Assembly: GCA_964645155.1 (NCBI GenBank)
Contig: CAZYBG010000010.1
Location: 1 to 54,694, forward strand
From: CAZYBG01 sp964645155
GTDB taxonomy: Bacteria; Pseudomonadota; Alphaproteobacteria; Rhodobacterales; Rhodobacteraceae
Direction of reading: 5' to 3'
DNA: 54,694 bases
Position numbers and translations under genes: made by a program. This document shows, piece by piece, positions 15,322 through 24,452 of this stretch. Positions within the stretch are counted from its first letter, which is position 1. The number at the start of each line of letters is the position of its first letter. Below the pieces are notes generated by a model. That model searched no databases. It saw only the letters and a list, made by a program, of their open reading frames with translations, and had not been told where the DNA came from.

Positions 15322-16479
15322 ATGACATCTGCCTTCGGTTCGGGCCGACCAGGCGCCGCGGTGGCCACACGCCGCAGGAGCCTGTCGGACCGGGCAACCG
15401 ACCTGATCCTGTCGGACTACTTCGTCCTCTACATGTCGCTCGCCTACGTGGCGGCGCTCGCGCCGTTCCTGCCGACGCTGCTTGCGCCCGGGAACGTCGT
15501 GAACGTGCTGTCGAACATGTGGCCGCTGCTGGTGGTCGCGATCGGACAGACCTTCGTGCTGGCCATCGCCGGCATCGACCTGAGCCAGGGCTCGGTCGTC
15601 GCGCTGACCTCGGTCGTGGGCGCGATGCTCATCACCACCGCGGCGGACCCCTCGGTCCTGTCGAAGGCGCCGATCTGGGGGGTGGTGCTGACCGAGGCGG
15701 GCGGCCCGCTCGCCGGGATGACGGGGGGCATCGTCCTTGCCATCCTCGCGATGCTGCTCGTCGCCGTGCTCGTCGGGCTGCTCAACGGGATGGCCGTCGC
15801 GGCGCTCAACATGCCCGCTTTCATGGTGACGCTGGTCAGCATGATCACGATCAGCGCCTTCGCGATCTGGCTCACCCAATCCGAGAACATCGCGAAGCTG
15901 CCCGACGCATACGTGCAGCTCGGCAAGGGCGACGTGGTGTCGGTCTATATCGGCGAGAAGGCACAATCGCAGATCCCGCGGCGCGAGATCTACTCCTTCG
16001 TGACCTACCCGATGGTCATCGCACTCGCCGTCGCCGTCGCGGCGCATGTCATCCTCAACGCCACGGTGTTCGGGCGCTGGGTCCTGTCCACCGGCCTGAA
16101 CCGGAAGGCCGCCGAAATCTCGGGCGTGCCGGTGCGGCGCGTGATCGTCGCCGTCTACGTGATCTCGGCCATCTGCGCGGCGATCGGCGCACTCCTCTAC
16201 TCGGCGCGGCTCGAGGCGGGGCGGCCGACGCTGGGCGAGGGGACGTTCCTCCTCGACGTGATCGGCGCCGCGGTGATCGGCGGGACGAGCCTGTTCGGCG
16301 GCAAGGCCAAGATCGTCTGGACCTTCTTCGGTGTCCTGTTCTTCGTGCTTCTGTCGAACACGCTGAACCTGATGAACCTGTCGTCCTTCCATGTGGACAT
16401 GGTGAAGGGCGGCGTGATCCTCGGCGCGGCGCTGCTCGACGTGCTCAGGACGCGGCTCGTGCGAGAGCGGCGGCGATGA
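15322..16479 (+). CDS. sugar ABC transporter permease 1a (RbsC-like)
   Basis: A 385-residue inner-membrane permease of the ribose/galactoside class, with about ten spans starting near residue 35 (YFVLYMSLAYVAALAPFLPT). AGIDLSQGSVVALTSVVGAM and FSLFGGK-type ends (GGTSLFGGKAKIVWTFFG) are the family signatures. It is longer than usual RbsC because of a 35-residue cytoplasmic N terminus and an inserted loop after span 3. GGAGG precedes the ATG. Its stop overlaps the ATPase start. It probably pairs with permease 1b to form a heterodimeric channel. Confidence 0.88.
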   Translation: MTSAFGSGRPGAAVATRRRSLSDRATDLILSDYFVLYMSLAYVAALAPFLPTLLAPGNVVNVLSNMWPLLVVAIGQTFVLAIAGIDLSQGSVVALTSVVGAMLITTAADPSVLSKAPIWGVVLTEAGGPLAGMTGGIVLAILAMLLVAVLVGLLNGMAVAALNMPAFMVTLVSMITISAFAIWLTQSENIAKLPDAYVQLGKGDVVSVYIGEKAQSQIPRREIYSFVTYPMVIALAVAVAAHVILNATVFGRWVLSTGLNRKAAEISGVPVRRVIVAVYVISAICAAIGALLYSARLEAGRPTLGEGTFLLDVIGAAVIGGTSLFGGKAKIVWTFFGVLFFVLLSNTLNLMNLSSFHVDMVKGGVILGAALLDVLRTRLVRERRR

Positions 16480-17978
16480 CGGACCTCCTCACGCTCCAGG
16501 GCCTCACCAAGGCGTGGTCCGGCGTGCCGGCGGTGTCCGACCTGACCCTGTCGGTGCGCGAGGGGACGTGCCTCGGCGTCATCGGGCAGAACGGCGCGGG
16601 CAAGTCCACGCTGATGAACATGATAGGGGGGATCGTGTCTCCGACGGGCGGCAACATGCTCTGGCAGGGCCAGCCCTACCGGCCCGCCACCGCCGCCGAT
16701 GCCGCCGCTGCGGGGATCGCCTTCATCCATCAGGAGTTGAACCTCTTCAGCAACCTGTCGGTGGCCGAGAACCTCTACATCGACGGCTTTCCGCGCCGCT
16801 TCGGGCTGATCGACTGGCGCGCGGTAGAGGCGCGGACGCGACAGGTCCTCGGCCGCCTGTCGCTGTCCGTCGATCCGCGGACCGGGGTCGGCACGCTGTC
16901 GCCGGGAGAGCGGCAACTGGTCGAGATCGCGAAGGCGCTGCACAACGAGGCCCGGCTGATGATCTTCGACGAACCAACGACCTCCCTCACCGCGCGCGAG
17001 ACGGAGCGGCTGTTCGACACCATCGCGGCGCTGCGCGCGGAAGGCCGGACGATCGTCTACATCTCCCACATCCTGGCCGATGTGCGGCGGCTTTCGGACG
17101 AGATCGCCGTCCTGCGGGACGGGCGGCTCGTCGACCAGGGGCCGGCGGCCGATTTCCCGATCACGCGGATGATCCGCTCGATGATCGGGCGTGACCTCGG
17201 CGGCCTCTACCCGCCCCGGAGCGCGCCGCGGGGGCAGCGGCGGCCGGTGCTGGAGGTGGCGGGCCTGTCGCAGCCCGGCGTGGTGGAGAACGTCTCGCTC
17301 ACCCTCCGCGAGGGCGAGGTGCTGGGGCTGTTCGGCCTCATGGGGTCGGGACGCAGCGAGCTTGCGCGCATCCTCTTCGGGCTCGACCCCCATGCCGAGG
17401 GGCGCATCGCGCTCGACGGGCGGCCGCTCCGCGGCGGGCCGGCTGCGCGCATCGCGGCGGGCATGGCTTTCGTCACTGAGAACCGGCGCGAGGAGGGCCT
17501 GATGCTCGATGCGCCCATTGCCGACAACCTAGCGCTGGTGTCGCTGCGCGACTTCGGGCGGCGTCCGCTGGGTATGGTCGACGCCGCGTCTCTGCGCGCG
17601 CGGACCGAAGCCACGCGGGACGAGCTTGACGTGAAGGCGGGCAACATCCACAGCCAGCCGGTCAAGGCGCTGTCGGGCGGCAACCAGCAGAAGGTGGTGA
17701 TCGGCAAGTGGCAGATGGGCCGCCCGCGGCTCTTCATCCTCGACGAGCCCACGCGCGGGGTGGACGTGGGCGCCAAGTACGAGATCTACGGCCTGATCGA
17801 CCGTCTCGCCGCAGAGGGCGGCGCCGTGCTGATGATCTCCTCCGAGCTCGAGGAGCTCATCGGCGTGGCCGACCGCATCCTCGTGATGAGCCGGGGCGAG
17901 GTCGTGGGCGGGCTCGACCGGCCGGACTTCTCCGAAGAACGCATCCTGTCGCTCGCCTTTCGGGAGGCCGTCGCATGA
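16476..17978 (+). CDS. sugar ABC transporter ATP-binding protein (RbsA-like, two NBDs)
   Basis: A 500-residue double nucleotide-binding protein. NBD1 has Walker A GQNGAGKST near residue 41, signature LSPGERQ and Walker B LMIFDEPT. NBD2 has the degenerate Walker A GLMGSGRSEL, signature LSGGNQQK and Walker B LFILDEPTRGVDVG. This asymmetry is normal for the ribose-type family and drives import with permeases 1a and 1b. It starts at an ATGA overlap with the upstream permease and ends in one with the downstream permease, so stoichiometry is coupled. Confidence 0.92.
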   Translation: MTDLLTLQGLTKAWSGVPAVSDLTLSVREGTCLGVIGQNGAGKSTLMNMIGGIVSPTGGNMLWQGQPYRPATAADAAAAGIAFIHQELNLFSNLSVAENLYIDGFPRRFGLIDWRAVEARTRQVLGRLSLSVDPRTGVGTLSPGERQLVEIAKALHNEARLMIFDEPTTSLTARETERLFDTIAALRAEGRTIVYISHILADVRRLSDEIAVLRDGRLVDQGPAADFPITRMIRSMIGRDLGGLYPPRSAPRGQRRPVLEVAGLSQPGVVENVSLTLREGEVLGLFGLMGSGRSELARILFGLDPHAEGRIALDGRPLRGGPAARIAAGMAFVTENRREEGLMLDAPIADNLALVSLRDFGRRPLGMVDAASLRARTEATRDELDVKAGNIHSQPVKALSGGNQQKVVIGKWQMGRPRLFILDEPTRGVDVGAKYEIYGLIDRLAAEGGAVLMISSELEELIGVADRILVMSRGEVVGGLDRPDFSEERILSLAFREAVA

Positions 17979-18967
17979 AGAGTGCCGTCGACCGCGCGTT
18001 CGACCGCGCCGTCCGCCATGCGACCTACCTGATCTTCGGGGCGGTGCTGCTGTGGTTCGGGCTTCAGGCGCCGATGTTCCTGATGCCCGAAAGCCTCGCC
18101 AACATCGTCAAGCAGTCGTCCTTCATCGGGATCGCGGCGCTCGGCATGACTTTCGTGCTGCTGACGGGGGGGATCGACCTCTCGGTCGGCGCGGTCATGT
18201 TCCTCGCGCCCCTGATCGCCGGGATCGCGATGCGCGCGTTCGATCTGCCCGTGCCCGCGGGCTTTGGCATCGCCCTGCTGGCGGGCGTCGCGATGGGGGC
18301 GATCAACGCCTTCTTCATCGGCGTGCTGAAGGTCATCCCCTTCATCGTCACGCTGGCCACGCTGTTCCTGTTCCGCGGCTTCGGCACCTGGCTGACCAGT
18401 TCGACACAGTTCGACTTCCCGGCCGAGATGCGGGCCTTCGGCCTGTCGAGCCTTCTCGGCGTGCCCACGCCCATCATTGTCTTCGCCGTCTTCGCGGCGG
18501 CGGCGCATGTGGTGCTTGCCCACACCACCTTCGGCCGGCAGGTCTATGCCTTCGGCAACGACCCGGAGGCCGCGCGAAAGTCCGGCGTGAACACCGGCTG
18601 GGTGCAGGCGCGGGTATACGTGATCTCGTCGGCCTGCGCGGCCGCGGCCGGGTTCGTCCTGATCGCGCAGATCGGGCGGCTCGACGTGGCATTCGGCGAG
18701 GGCCGCGAGTTCGACGTGATCGCCGCCGCGGTGCTCGGCGGGGCGAGCCTGATGGGCGGCACGGGCACGGCCTTCGGCGCGGTCATCGGCGCGACGCTGA
18801 TCCAGACGGTGAAGCTCGGACTCGTGTTCACGGGCGTGAACCTCTATCTCCAGCCGATCCTCCTCGGCGCGATCATCTTCCTCGCGGTGCTGGCGGACGG
18901 GCTGCGCGGGCAGCGCCTGAGGTCCCGGCTCAGGCGGACTATCCGTCCGATCGGGGCCCGGGGGTGA
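17975..18967 (+). CDS. sugar ABC transporter permease 1b (RbsC-like)
   Basis: A 330-residue membrane protein with eight to ten spans. TGGIDLSVGAVMFLAPLIAG and GNDPEAARKSGVNT are typical of the family, and VLGGASLMGGTGTAFGAVIGA marks the C-terminal part. It starts at ATG 17975 inside the ATPase end. It completes a one-binding-protein, two-permease, one-ATPase importer. The C terminus is Arg-rich and cytoplasmic, 100 bases before the regulator gene. Confidence 0.88.
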   Translation: MKSAVDRAFDRAVRHATYLIFGAVLLWFGLQAPMFLMPESLANIVKQSSFIGIAALGMTFVLLTGGIDLSVGAVMFLAPLIAGIAMRAFDLPVPAGFGIALLAGVAMGAINAFFIGVLKVIPFIVTLATLFLFRGFGTWLTSSTQFDFPAEMRAFGLSSLLGVPTPIIVFAVFAAAAHVVLAHTTFGRQVYAFGNDPEAARKSGVNTGWVQARVYVISSACAAAAGFVLIAQIGRLDVAFGEGREFDVIAAAVLGGASLMGGTGTAFGAVIGATLIQTVKLGLVFTGVNLYLQPILLGAIIFLAVLADGLRGQRLRSRLRRTIRPIGARG

Positions 18968-19066
18968 CCTTCGGCGAAAGGTTTGACTGACAAGGGCATT
19001 TACCGGAAACAGATCGGAACGCAGGAACCGAAGCGACGCGACCCGCGCAACGGAAGGAGCAAGCGG

Positions 19067-19786
19067 ATGCTCAGGGGCACGCCGATCCAGAAGCGCAAGC
19101 TCGCCGACGATGTCCGCGAGCGGCTGATGGAGATGATCGAATCCGGCGAACTCGGGCCAGGTGACGTCCTGCCGTCGGAGCGGGAGCTGATGGAGGGGCT
19201 CGGCGTCGGCCGCCCCGCGATCCGCGAGGCGATGCAGGCGCTGGAACGGGCGGGGCTGATCCAGATCCGCCATGGCGAGCGGGCGCGGGTGGCAGAACCG
19301 TCGATGCGGCGGATGATCGACCAGGTGTCCGACTCCATCAAGCATCTGCTCGTCCACTCGGCGGCGAGCCTCGAGAACCTCAAGGATGCGCGGCTGACCT
19401 TCGAGCTCGAGATGTCGCGCCGCGCGGCCGAACGGCACGGGCCTGCCGACATCGAGATGCTGACCCGCACCGTCGACGAGCAGGAGGCGAACTTCGGCAA
19501 GAGCGCGGCCTTCCGGCTGCTCGACGGCCGCTTCCACCGGGAGATCGCGGCGCTGAGCGGCAACCCGATCTGGCCTGCCCTGTCGGACGCGCTGTTCCGC
19601 TGGCTGAACGACTTCCACGTCGATCTGGTGTCGGTGCCGGGAAAGGAGCGGCTGACGGTGGCCGAGCACCGGGGGATCATCGAGGCGATCGCCACGGGCG
19701 ACCCCGACGCGGCCGCCACGGCGATGCGCAACCACCTCACGCGGGCCAGCGACCTCTACCGCAAGCCCGAGGGCGATCGTACCTAG
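19067..19786 (+). CDS. GntR/FadR-family transcriptional regulator, NanR-like
   Basis: A 239-residue regulator. The winged helix-turn-helix covers residues 7-75: KLADDVRERLMEMIESGE, LPSERELMEGLGVGRPAIRE and LIQIRHGERARVAEPS. The last segment closely matches NanR of enteric bacteria. The FCD ligand domain follows, with RLLDGRFHREIAALSGNP and EHRGIIEAI holding likely metal-binding histidines. GGAAGGAGC precedes ATG 19067; a TTG at 18983 is a poorer start. It is last in the apnO operon and ends three bases from the convergent kinase gene. It probably represses the locus via TGGTAT sites, with a pathway intermediate as inducer. Confidence 0.85.
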   Translation: MLRGTPIQKRKLADDVRERLMEMIESGELGPGDVLPSERELMEGLGVGRPAIREAMQALERAGLIQIRHGERARVAEPSMRRMIDQVSDSIKHLLVHSAASLENLKDARLTFELEMSRRAAERHGPADIEMLTRTVDEQEANFGKSAAFRLLDGRFHREIAALSGNPIWPALSDALFRWLNDFHVDLVSVPGKERLTVAEHRGIIEAIATGDPDAAATAMRNHLTRASDLYRKPEGDRT

Positions 19787-19789
19787 CGG

Positions 19790-21154
19790 TCATCGCGGCC
19801 CCCCGCCCGCGCGGATCCAGCCGAAGTAGTCGTCGGACCCCATCTGCCCCCCCTTCAGCGCGATCTGGAGCCCGTCATGCGGACCGGGCCCGAACGCCTC
19901 GCAGAGCGCCGCGCCGGGAATCGTCGGGGCCAGCGCCACCAGCGCCTTGAGCCCCAGCTGCCGCATCCCGTGGCCCGAGGTGTCGCCGCCCGAGATCACC
20001 GCCCGCCGCAGCCCGCTACCGCGCAGCACCGCGTCGAGGATCCTGCCAAGCGCCTCGCCGATCCTGCGGTTCGCCGCCCCGGGCGACAGGCGGCTCTCCG
20101 ACAGGGCCGCGCGGAACCTTGCGACGGAAGGGTCGCCGTGACCCGCGGCGGAGTGGACGAGCGGGCTCGCACCCCGTGCCGCGGCCTCGCCCGCCGCCGC
20201 GACGAGCCTCGCCTCCTCGGCGGCGAGGCCGGCGTCGCTGCCGCAGACGGTGGCCGGGTCGAACGGCAACAGGGCGAAGCCATGCCCGGCCGCCCAGGCA
20301 AGCTGCCGCGCCGTCACCGCCGAGACCGAGCCCGAAACCGCCGCGATCCGCTCCACTGGCCCGGCCGAACGCGGCGGTGGCGGTGGCGGGAGAAGGCCGT
20401 TCGCCTGCCAGTGGCGGACCAGCGCGTATTCGACGCCCTGACTGCCGACGACGAGGCCCGTCTGTGCCCGGTCCTCCCAAAGAAGCCGCCCGGCCGCCGC
20501 TTCGGACGCAGCGTCGGCGCAGTCGATCGACACGACCCTCGCGCCCTCGGCAATCGCTGCGGTCAGGCGCGCCCGGCAGTCGCCCGCCAGCGCCTCGAGG
20601 TCGATCAGTGCGCCGGGCAGGTCGGTCTGTGCAGCAAGGTGCCGGAGGAGGTCGGACTCGGTCATCGGCGTCACCGGGTGATGCGCCATGACCGGGTGCC
20701 GGTCGAGCCGGAAGACCCCTTCGGGCGCGCCGGCGAACAGGTGCCCGTAGACCTGGTAGCGCCGGACCGCCGGCGCGGCCGTCAGCATCGGCACGGCCCG
20801 CGCGGGACGGACGCCGAGCGCCAGCTCGATCGCGCGGCCGATGCTGCCGACATGCGGCGCAGAATCGAAGGTGGAGCAGATCTTGTAGTGCAGGAGCGGC
20901 GCGCCGAGGGCGTCGAGCCAGCGCAGAAGGGGCGGGAGTTCCGCCGCCATCCAGTCGGGCCCGTGACTGCGGGCCGTGGTGGCGAGGCCGATCCCGCCCG
21001 CGCCGGCGAAGCGCGCGAGGAGCGCGGCGTCCGGGATCTCGGTGAAGAGGACGGACGGCAGGCCTGCGAAGGCCAGGACTTCCATCACGGCGGCGGAGCC
21101 GGTGAAGTCGTCGCCGAGCCAGGTGATCCGGGGCGTCTCCGTCGTCGCCGTCAT
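19790..21154 (-). CDS. oiaK: four-carbon acid sugar kinase family protein, probable 3-oxo-isoapionate kinase
   Basis: A 454-residue DUF1537-type kinase. The N domain starts ITWLGDDFTGSAAVMEVLAF, with substrate-binding GDDFTGS at 13-19, and later HYKICSTFDSAPHVGSIG. The C domain has AVISGGDTSGHGMRQLG and GPGPHDGLQIALKGGQMGSDDYFG for ATP binding. The ATG at 21154 lies 27 bases from a shared operator with the divergent apnL side. In the D-apiose route OiaK phosphorylates 3-oxo-isoapionate at O4. Threonate/erythronate kinases share the fold, so the substrate is inferred from neighbours. Confidence 0.76.
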   Translation of the reverse strand: MTATTETPRITWLGDDFTGSAAVMEVLAFAGLPSVLFTEIPDAALLARFAGAGGIGLATTARSHGPDWMAAELPPLLRWLDALGAPLLHYKICSTFDSAPHVGSIGRAIELALGVRPARAVPMLTAAPAVRRYQVYGHLFAGAPEGVFRLDRHPVMAHHPVTPMTESDLLRHLAAQTDLPGALIDLEALAGDCRARLTAAIAEGARVVSIDCADAASEAAAGRLLWEDRAQTGLVVGSQGVEYALVRHWQANGLLPPPPPPRSAGPVERIAAVSGSVSAVTARQLAWAAGHGFALLPFDPATVCGSDAGLAAEEARLVAAAGEAAARGASPLVHSAAGHGDPSVARFRAALSESRLSPGAANRRIGEALGRILDAVLRGSGLRRAVISGGDTSGHGMRQLGLKALVALAPTIPGAALCEAFGPGPHDGLQIALKGGQMGSDDYFGWIRAGGGPR

Positions 21155-21180
21155 CGTGGTCGCGCCGCCGATTGACTTGT

Positions 21181-21207
21181 TGGTATGCCCAGTATCAGAT
21201 AATACCA
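21181..21207. promoter_or_regulatory. NanR-like site B, inverted pair TGGTATGCC ... ATAATACCA
   Basis: TGGTATGCC at 21181-21189 faces ATAATACCA at 21199-21207 (minus strand TGGTATTAT), so two cores form an inverted pair with a nine-base gap. The second core shares the wider string TGCTGGTATWAT with site A. The pair sits between the divergent oiaK and apnL sides and could control both. The AT-rich patch stands out in GC-rich surroundings. Confidence 0.6.
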
Positions 21208-21233
21208 GCAGGGCTGCGGAGGAAAGTCCCGAG

Positions 21234-21536
21234 ATGACGAAGATCGCCCTGGTCGGGGCGGGCAGCACGACCGGTGCAGGCCGCGCTCCTCGCTGTCCTG
21301 TGGGGGGCGATGGACGACTGCATGGCACAGGGCGGCATGGGCCGGGACTGCGCAGGCGACGTCTTCTGCGGCCAATCGAACATCCTCGCAGCGGCCCTCT
21401 CCGAGGAGCGGAGATACGTCTCCGCGGACACCTGCAGCACGGCGAGGGAGTTCGGCAAGCCCTGCTCACGATGGCAGACCGGGCGCGCGTGTTGGATATG
21501 GACGGGATCAGCGCCTCGATGCGCCGCACCACCTGA
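21234..21536 (+). pseudogene. decayed second apnO-like gene
   Basis: MTKIALVGAGS at 21234 is a Rossmann start like that of apnO, preceded by GGAGGAAAG, but it falls out of frame after about 12 codons. In other frames the C domain can still be traced: LLAVLWGAMDDC, then DVFCGQSNILAAALSEE and AREFGK align with DFLIGHLNVEIAMWFG and LEFGK of the intact ApnO, and LTMADRARVLDMDGIS aligns with its last helix. About 150 residues in the middle are gone and at least two frameshifts separate the pieces. No full protein can be made. Confidence 0.6.
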
Positions 21537-21573
21537 CCTGCCCCCGGGCACCGGCAGCAAGGGACAAGACGGC

Positions 21574-23208
21574 ATGGCAAAGCTCACGGACGGACGGCTG
21601 GCGGGCGAGATCCGGGACGGGGCGCTGGGGGCGGTGACCTTCGATGCGGTCGAGGTGCTGCGGGGCCTCACCTACCCCGTCCGGAACGCGGACTGGGGCA
21701 CCCACCTGACCCGGACCGAGGCGGAGGAGACGGGCGAGACGCAGTATCTTCGCCGTTTCGCCGACGTGGGAGGTACCTTCGCGGGCGAGTTCCGGGCGCA
21801 GATCGCGGACGGCCGGCTCACGGCGGAGGTCGCCTTCACCTTCCACCGGGCGGCGCGGGTGAACCGGGCCGGCTTCACGCTTCTCCATCCGATCCGCGGC
21901 GTCGCGGGCGCGGCGCTCGCGATCCGCCATCCCGACGGCCGCGTGACCGAAACGGCATTCCCCGCGCTGATCAGCCCGTCGCAGCCTGCCCGGGACATCG
22001 CCGGGATGGGCCACAGCGTCGGCGGCGTCGCGGTCGAGATCGCGATGGAGGGGGACGTCTTCGAGATGGAGGACCAGAGGAACTGGTCGGACGCCTCGTT
22101 CAAGACCTACTGCCGCCCGCTGGCGCTCCCCCGCCCCTACGACGTCGCCGCGGGAGAGACGATCCGGCAGCGGATCGTGCTGACGGCGCGCGCCGACGGT
22201 GCCGTTACCCGGCCGGACGGGTCGGCCGGGCCGGTGACCGCCCGGCTGCCGCAGGTGATGCTGGCGCACGAGACGGGGCGGTCGACGGTCGCGGCCTTGG
22301 CGGGTTTTCCCGGCGTGCCCGTGCTGTTCCGCCTGACGCCCGAGACGCCTCAGGACGACCTGCGGGCTGTCGCGGGTCGGCCAGGCACCGCGCTCGAGAT
22401 CGTCTTCGACGACCTGACGGGGCTCCAGGCGCTTGTCACACGCGCCCGGGCTGCCGGCCTTGTGCCGGTGCGCGTCGCCGCCCTGCCCCGAGGCTATCTC
22501 AAGAGCCACCAGCCCGAGGGGCCGTGGCCCGCGGGCCCCACGCCGGCGGACGTGCTCGCGCCGCTTCGCGCCGGGTTTCCGGAAGCCGCCGTGGGCGGCG
22601 GGAGCCTCACGAACTTCACCGAACTCAACCGATGCCGCCCCGACCCGGCCAAGGTCGACTTCGTGACGTTCGGCAACACCGCCATCGTGCATGCGGCCGA
22701 CGACCTGTCGGTCTGGCAGACGCTGGAGGCGCTGCCCGACATCTTCGCCACGGCGACCGACATCGCCGCCGCGAGGCCGCTGCACCTCGGGCTGCTGTCC
22801 ATCGGGATGCGCTCCAATCCCTACGGCGCGGACGTGGCTCCGAACCCGGACGGCAGGCGCCTGCCGATGGCGATGGATGACCCGCGGCAGGGAACCGGCT
22901 TTGCGGCCGCCTACGCTGTGGCCGTCCTCGCCCGAGCCGCGGCGGCGGGGGTGGAGAGCCTCGCGCTCGCCATGCCAGACGGGCCGCTCGGCGCCCGCGG
23001 GCCGCTCGGCGACGTGATCCGGGCCGCCGCCGTGCTGGCGCGGCGCGAGGTGCGGATCCGCGAGGCGGAGGGCGTGGTCGTCATCGAGGCGGGCGAAGCC
23101 GCACTTGCCGCCAACGTCAGCGGCCGGCGCGTCGCGCCGCCGCTGCCCGGCCTGCCGCCGATGGAGCCCGAAAGCGCCGCCATGCGCATCGCGAAGGAGA
23201 CGCCATGA
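21574..23208 (+). CDS. apnL: D-apionate lactonase-like protein
   Basis: A 544-residue protein from ATG 21574 with features of the ApnL family: VEVLRGLTYPVRNADWGT near the N terminus, VFEMEDQRNWSDASFKTYCRP centrally (split here as EMEDQRNWSDAS and FKTYCRPLALP), GGGSLTNFTELNRCRP and MRSNPYGADVAPNPDG. It hydrolyses D-apionolactone to D-apionate before ApnO acts. It is shorter at the N terminus than I recall for the family (about 600 residues), and the decayed apnO ends just 37 bases upstream, so a few tens of residues may have been lost or the start moved. Its stop overlaps the next ATG. Confidence 0.72.
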   Translation: MAKLTDGRLAGEIRDGALGAVTFDAVEVLRGLTYPVRNADWGTHLTRTEAEETGETQYLRRFADVGGTFAGEFRAQIADGRLTAEVAFTFHRAARVNRAGFTLLHPIRGVAGAALAIRHPDGRVTETAFPALISPSQPARDIAGMGHSVGGVAVEIAMEGDVFEMEDQRNWSDASFKTYCRPLALPRPYDVAAGETIRQRIVLTARADGAVTRPDGSAGPVTARLPQVMLAHETGRSTVAALAGFPGVPVLFRLTPETPQDDLRAVAGRPGTALEIVFDDLTGLQALVTRARAAGLVPVRVAALPRGYLKSHQPEGPWPAGPTPADVLAPLRAGFPEAAVGGGSLTNFTELNRCRPDPAKVDFVTFGNTAIVHAADDLSVWQTLEALPDIFATATDIAAARPLHLGLLSIGMRSNPYGADVAPNPDGRRLPMAMDDPRQGTGFAAAYAVAVLARAAAAGVESLALAMPDGPLGARGPLGDVIRAAAVLARREVRIREAEGVVVIEAGEAALAANVSGRRVAPPLPGLPPMEPESAAMRIAKETP

Positions 23209-24452
23209 CCGCCCGGTTCGAGGCCGACTACGTTCTTGAAACCGCCCTCGCGCCCGAGAAGGCCGCCGCCACCCTAGCGGGCGAGCAGTCCTCGGGCACG
23301 TTCATGGCGGTGCCGGGCGAGACCGAGGCGCTGAAGGCCCGCTCCGCCGCGCGGGCGGAGCGGATCGAGGACCTCGGGCCCGTCGGTGGCCCCGCCCTTC
23401 CCGGTGCGGCGAAGCCCGGTGCGCAGCACCGTCGCGTGCGGGTCACGCTGTCGTGGCCGCTCGCCAATACCGGGCCGAGCCTGCCCAACATCCTCGCCAC
23501 CGTCGCGGGGAACCTCTTCGAGCTGAACTGCGTGGCGGGGCTGCGGCTGACCGCCCTGCGCTTCCCGCCCGAAATGGTCGAGGCCAGTCCGGGGCCGGCC
23601 TTCGGGATCGCGGGCACCCGGCGGCTTGCCGGCGTGACCGGGCGGCCGCTGATCGGGACCATCGTCAAGCCCTCCATCGGCCTGTCGGCGGACGAGACGG
23701 CGGCGATGGTGGCGACGCTCTGCGAGGCGGGGATCGACTTCATCAAGGACGACGAGCTTCAGGCCGATGGCGCGGTGTGCCCCTTCGACGAGCGGGTTAG
23801 GGCCGTGATGCGGGTGATCAACGCCCATTCCGACCGCAGGGGCAAGAAGGTCATGTACGCCTTCAACCTCACCGGCGAGGTGGACGAGATGCGCCGCCGG
23901 CACGACCTCGTCGCCGCCGAGGGCGGAACCTGCGTCATGGCGAGCGCCAACTCTCTGGGGCTGACCGGGCTCCTCGCGCTCCGGCGGCATTCGGCGCTGC
24001 CGATCCACCTGCACCGCAACGGCTGGGGCTACCTGTCGCGGCATCCCTCGCTCGGGTTCGACTATGCCGCATGGTCGGCGCTGTGGCGCCTCGCGGGGGC
24101 TGACCACATGCATGTGAACGGCCTCAGGAACAAGTTCTGCGAACCGGACGACAGCGTGATCGCTTCGGCGCGCTCGCTTCTGACGCCGATGACACGCGAA
24201 CGCCCGGCAGTGATCATGCCCGTCTTCTCCTCGGGCCAGTCGGCGCTTCAGGTCCACGACACCTGGGCCGCCCTGCGCACGCCGGACCTGATCTTTGCCG
24301 CGGGCGGCGGGATCATGGCCCATCGGGACGGCCCCGCCGCCGGGGTGCGGTCGCTCCGCGACGCATGGGACGCGGCGATGCAGGGCGTTCCGCTGGAGGT
24401 GGCCGCGAAGGCCAGCCCGGCGCTCGCCGCGGCCGTCTCGACCTTCGGCTAG
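23205..24452 (+). CDS. RuBisCO-like protein, 3-oxo-isoapionate-4-phosphate decarboxylase or transcarboxylase/hydrolase
   Basis: A 415-residue RuBisCO large-subunit-fold protein. GTIVKPSIGLS corresponds to the Lys175 region and GIDFIKDDELQADG keeps the carbamylated lysine and the metal-binding Asp and Glu. HLHRNGWGYLSRHP matches the His294 region, and FAAGGGIMAH the phosphate loop. Loop 6 with Lys334 is not seen: the region reads PVFSSGQSAL. So it is not a CO2-fixing enzyme. ATG 23205 overlaps the apnL stop. OiaC and OiaT both fit; no L-erythrulose-phosphate isomerase genes are in the window, which favours OiaT (giving 3-phosphoglycerate and glycolate). Confidence 0.8.
   Translation: MTARFEADYVLETALAPEKAAATLAGEQSSGTFMAVPGETEALKARSAARAERIEDLGPVGGPALPGAAKPGAQHRRVRVTLSWPLANTGPSLPNILATVAGNLFELNCVAGLRLTALRFPPEMVEASPGPAFGIAGTRRLAGVTGRPLIGTIVKPSIGLSADETAAMVATLCEAGIDFIKDDELQADGAVCPFDERVRAVMRVINAHSDRRGKKVMYAFNLTGEVDEMRRRHDLVAAEGGTCVMASANSLGLTGLLALRRHSALPIHLHRNGWGYLSRHPSLGFDYAAWSALWRLAGADHMHVNGLRNKFCEPDDSVIASARSLLTPMTRERPAVIMPVFSSGQSALQVHDTWAALRTPDLIFAAGGGIMAHRDGPAAGVRSLRDAWDAAMQGVPLEVAAKASPALAAAVSTFG

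Noticed and set aside
23205..24452. True RuBisCO and carbon fixation
   Set aside because: The loop-6 lysine is absent and no phosphoribulokinase or small subunit is nearby.
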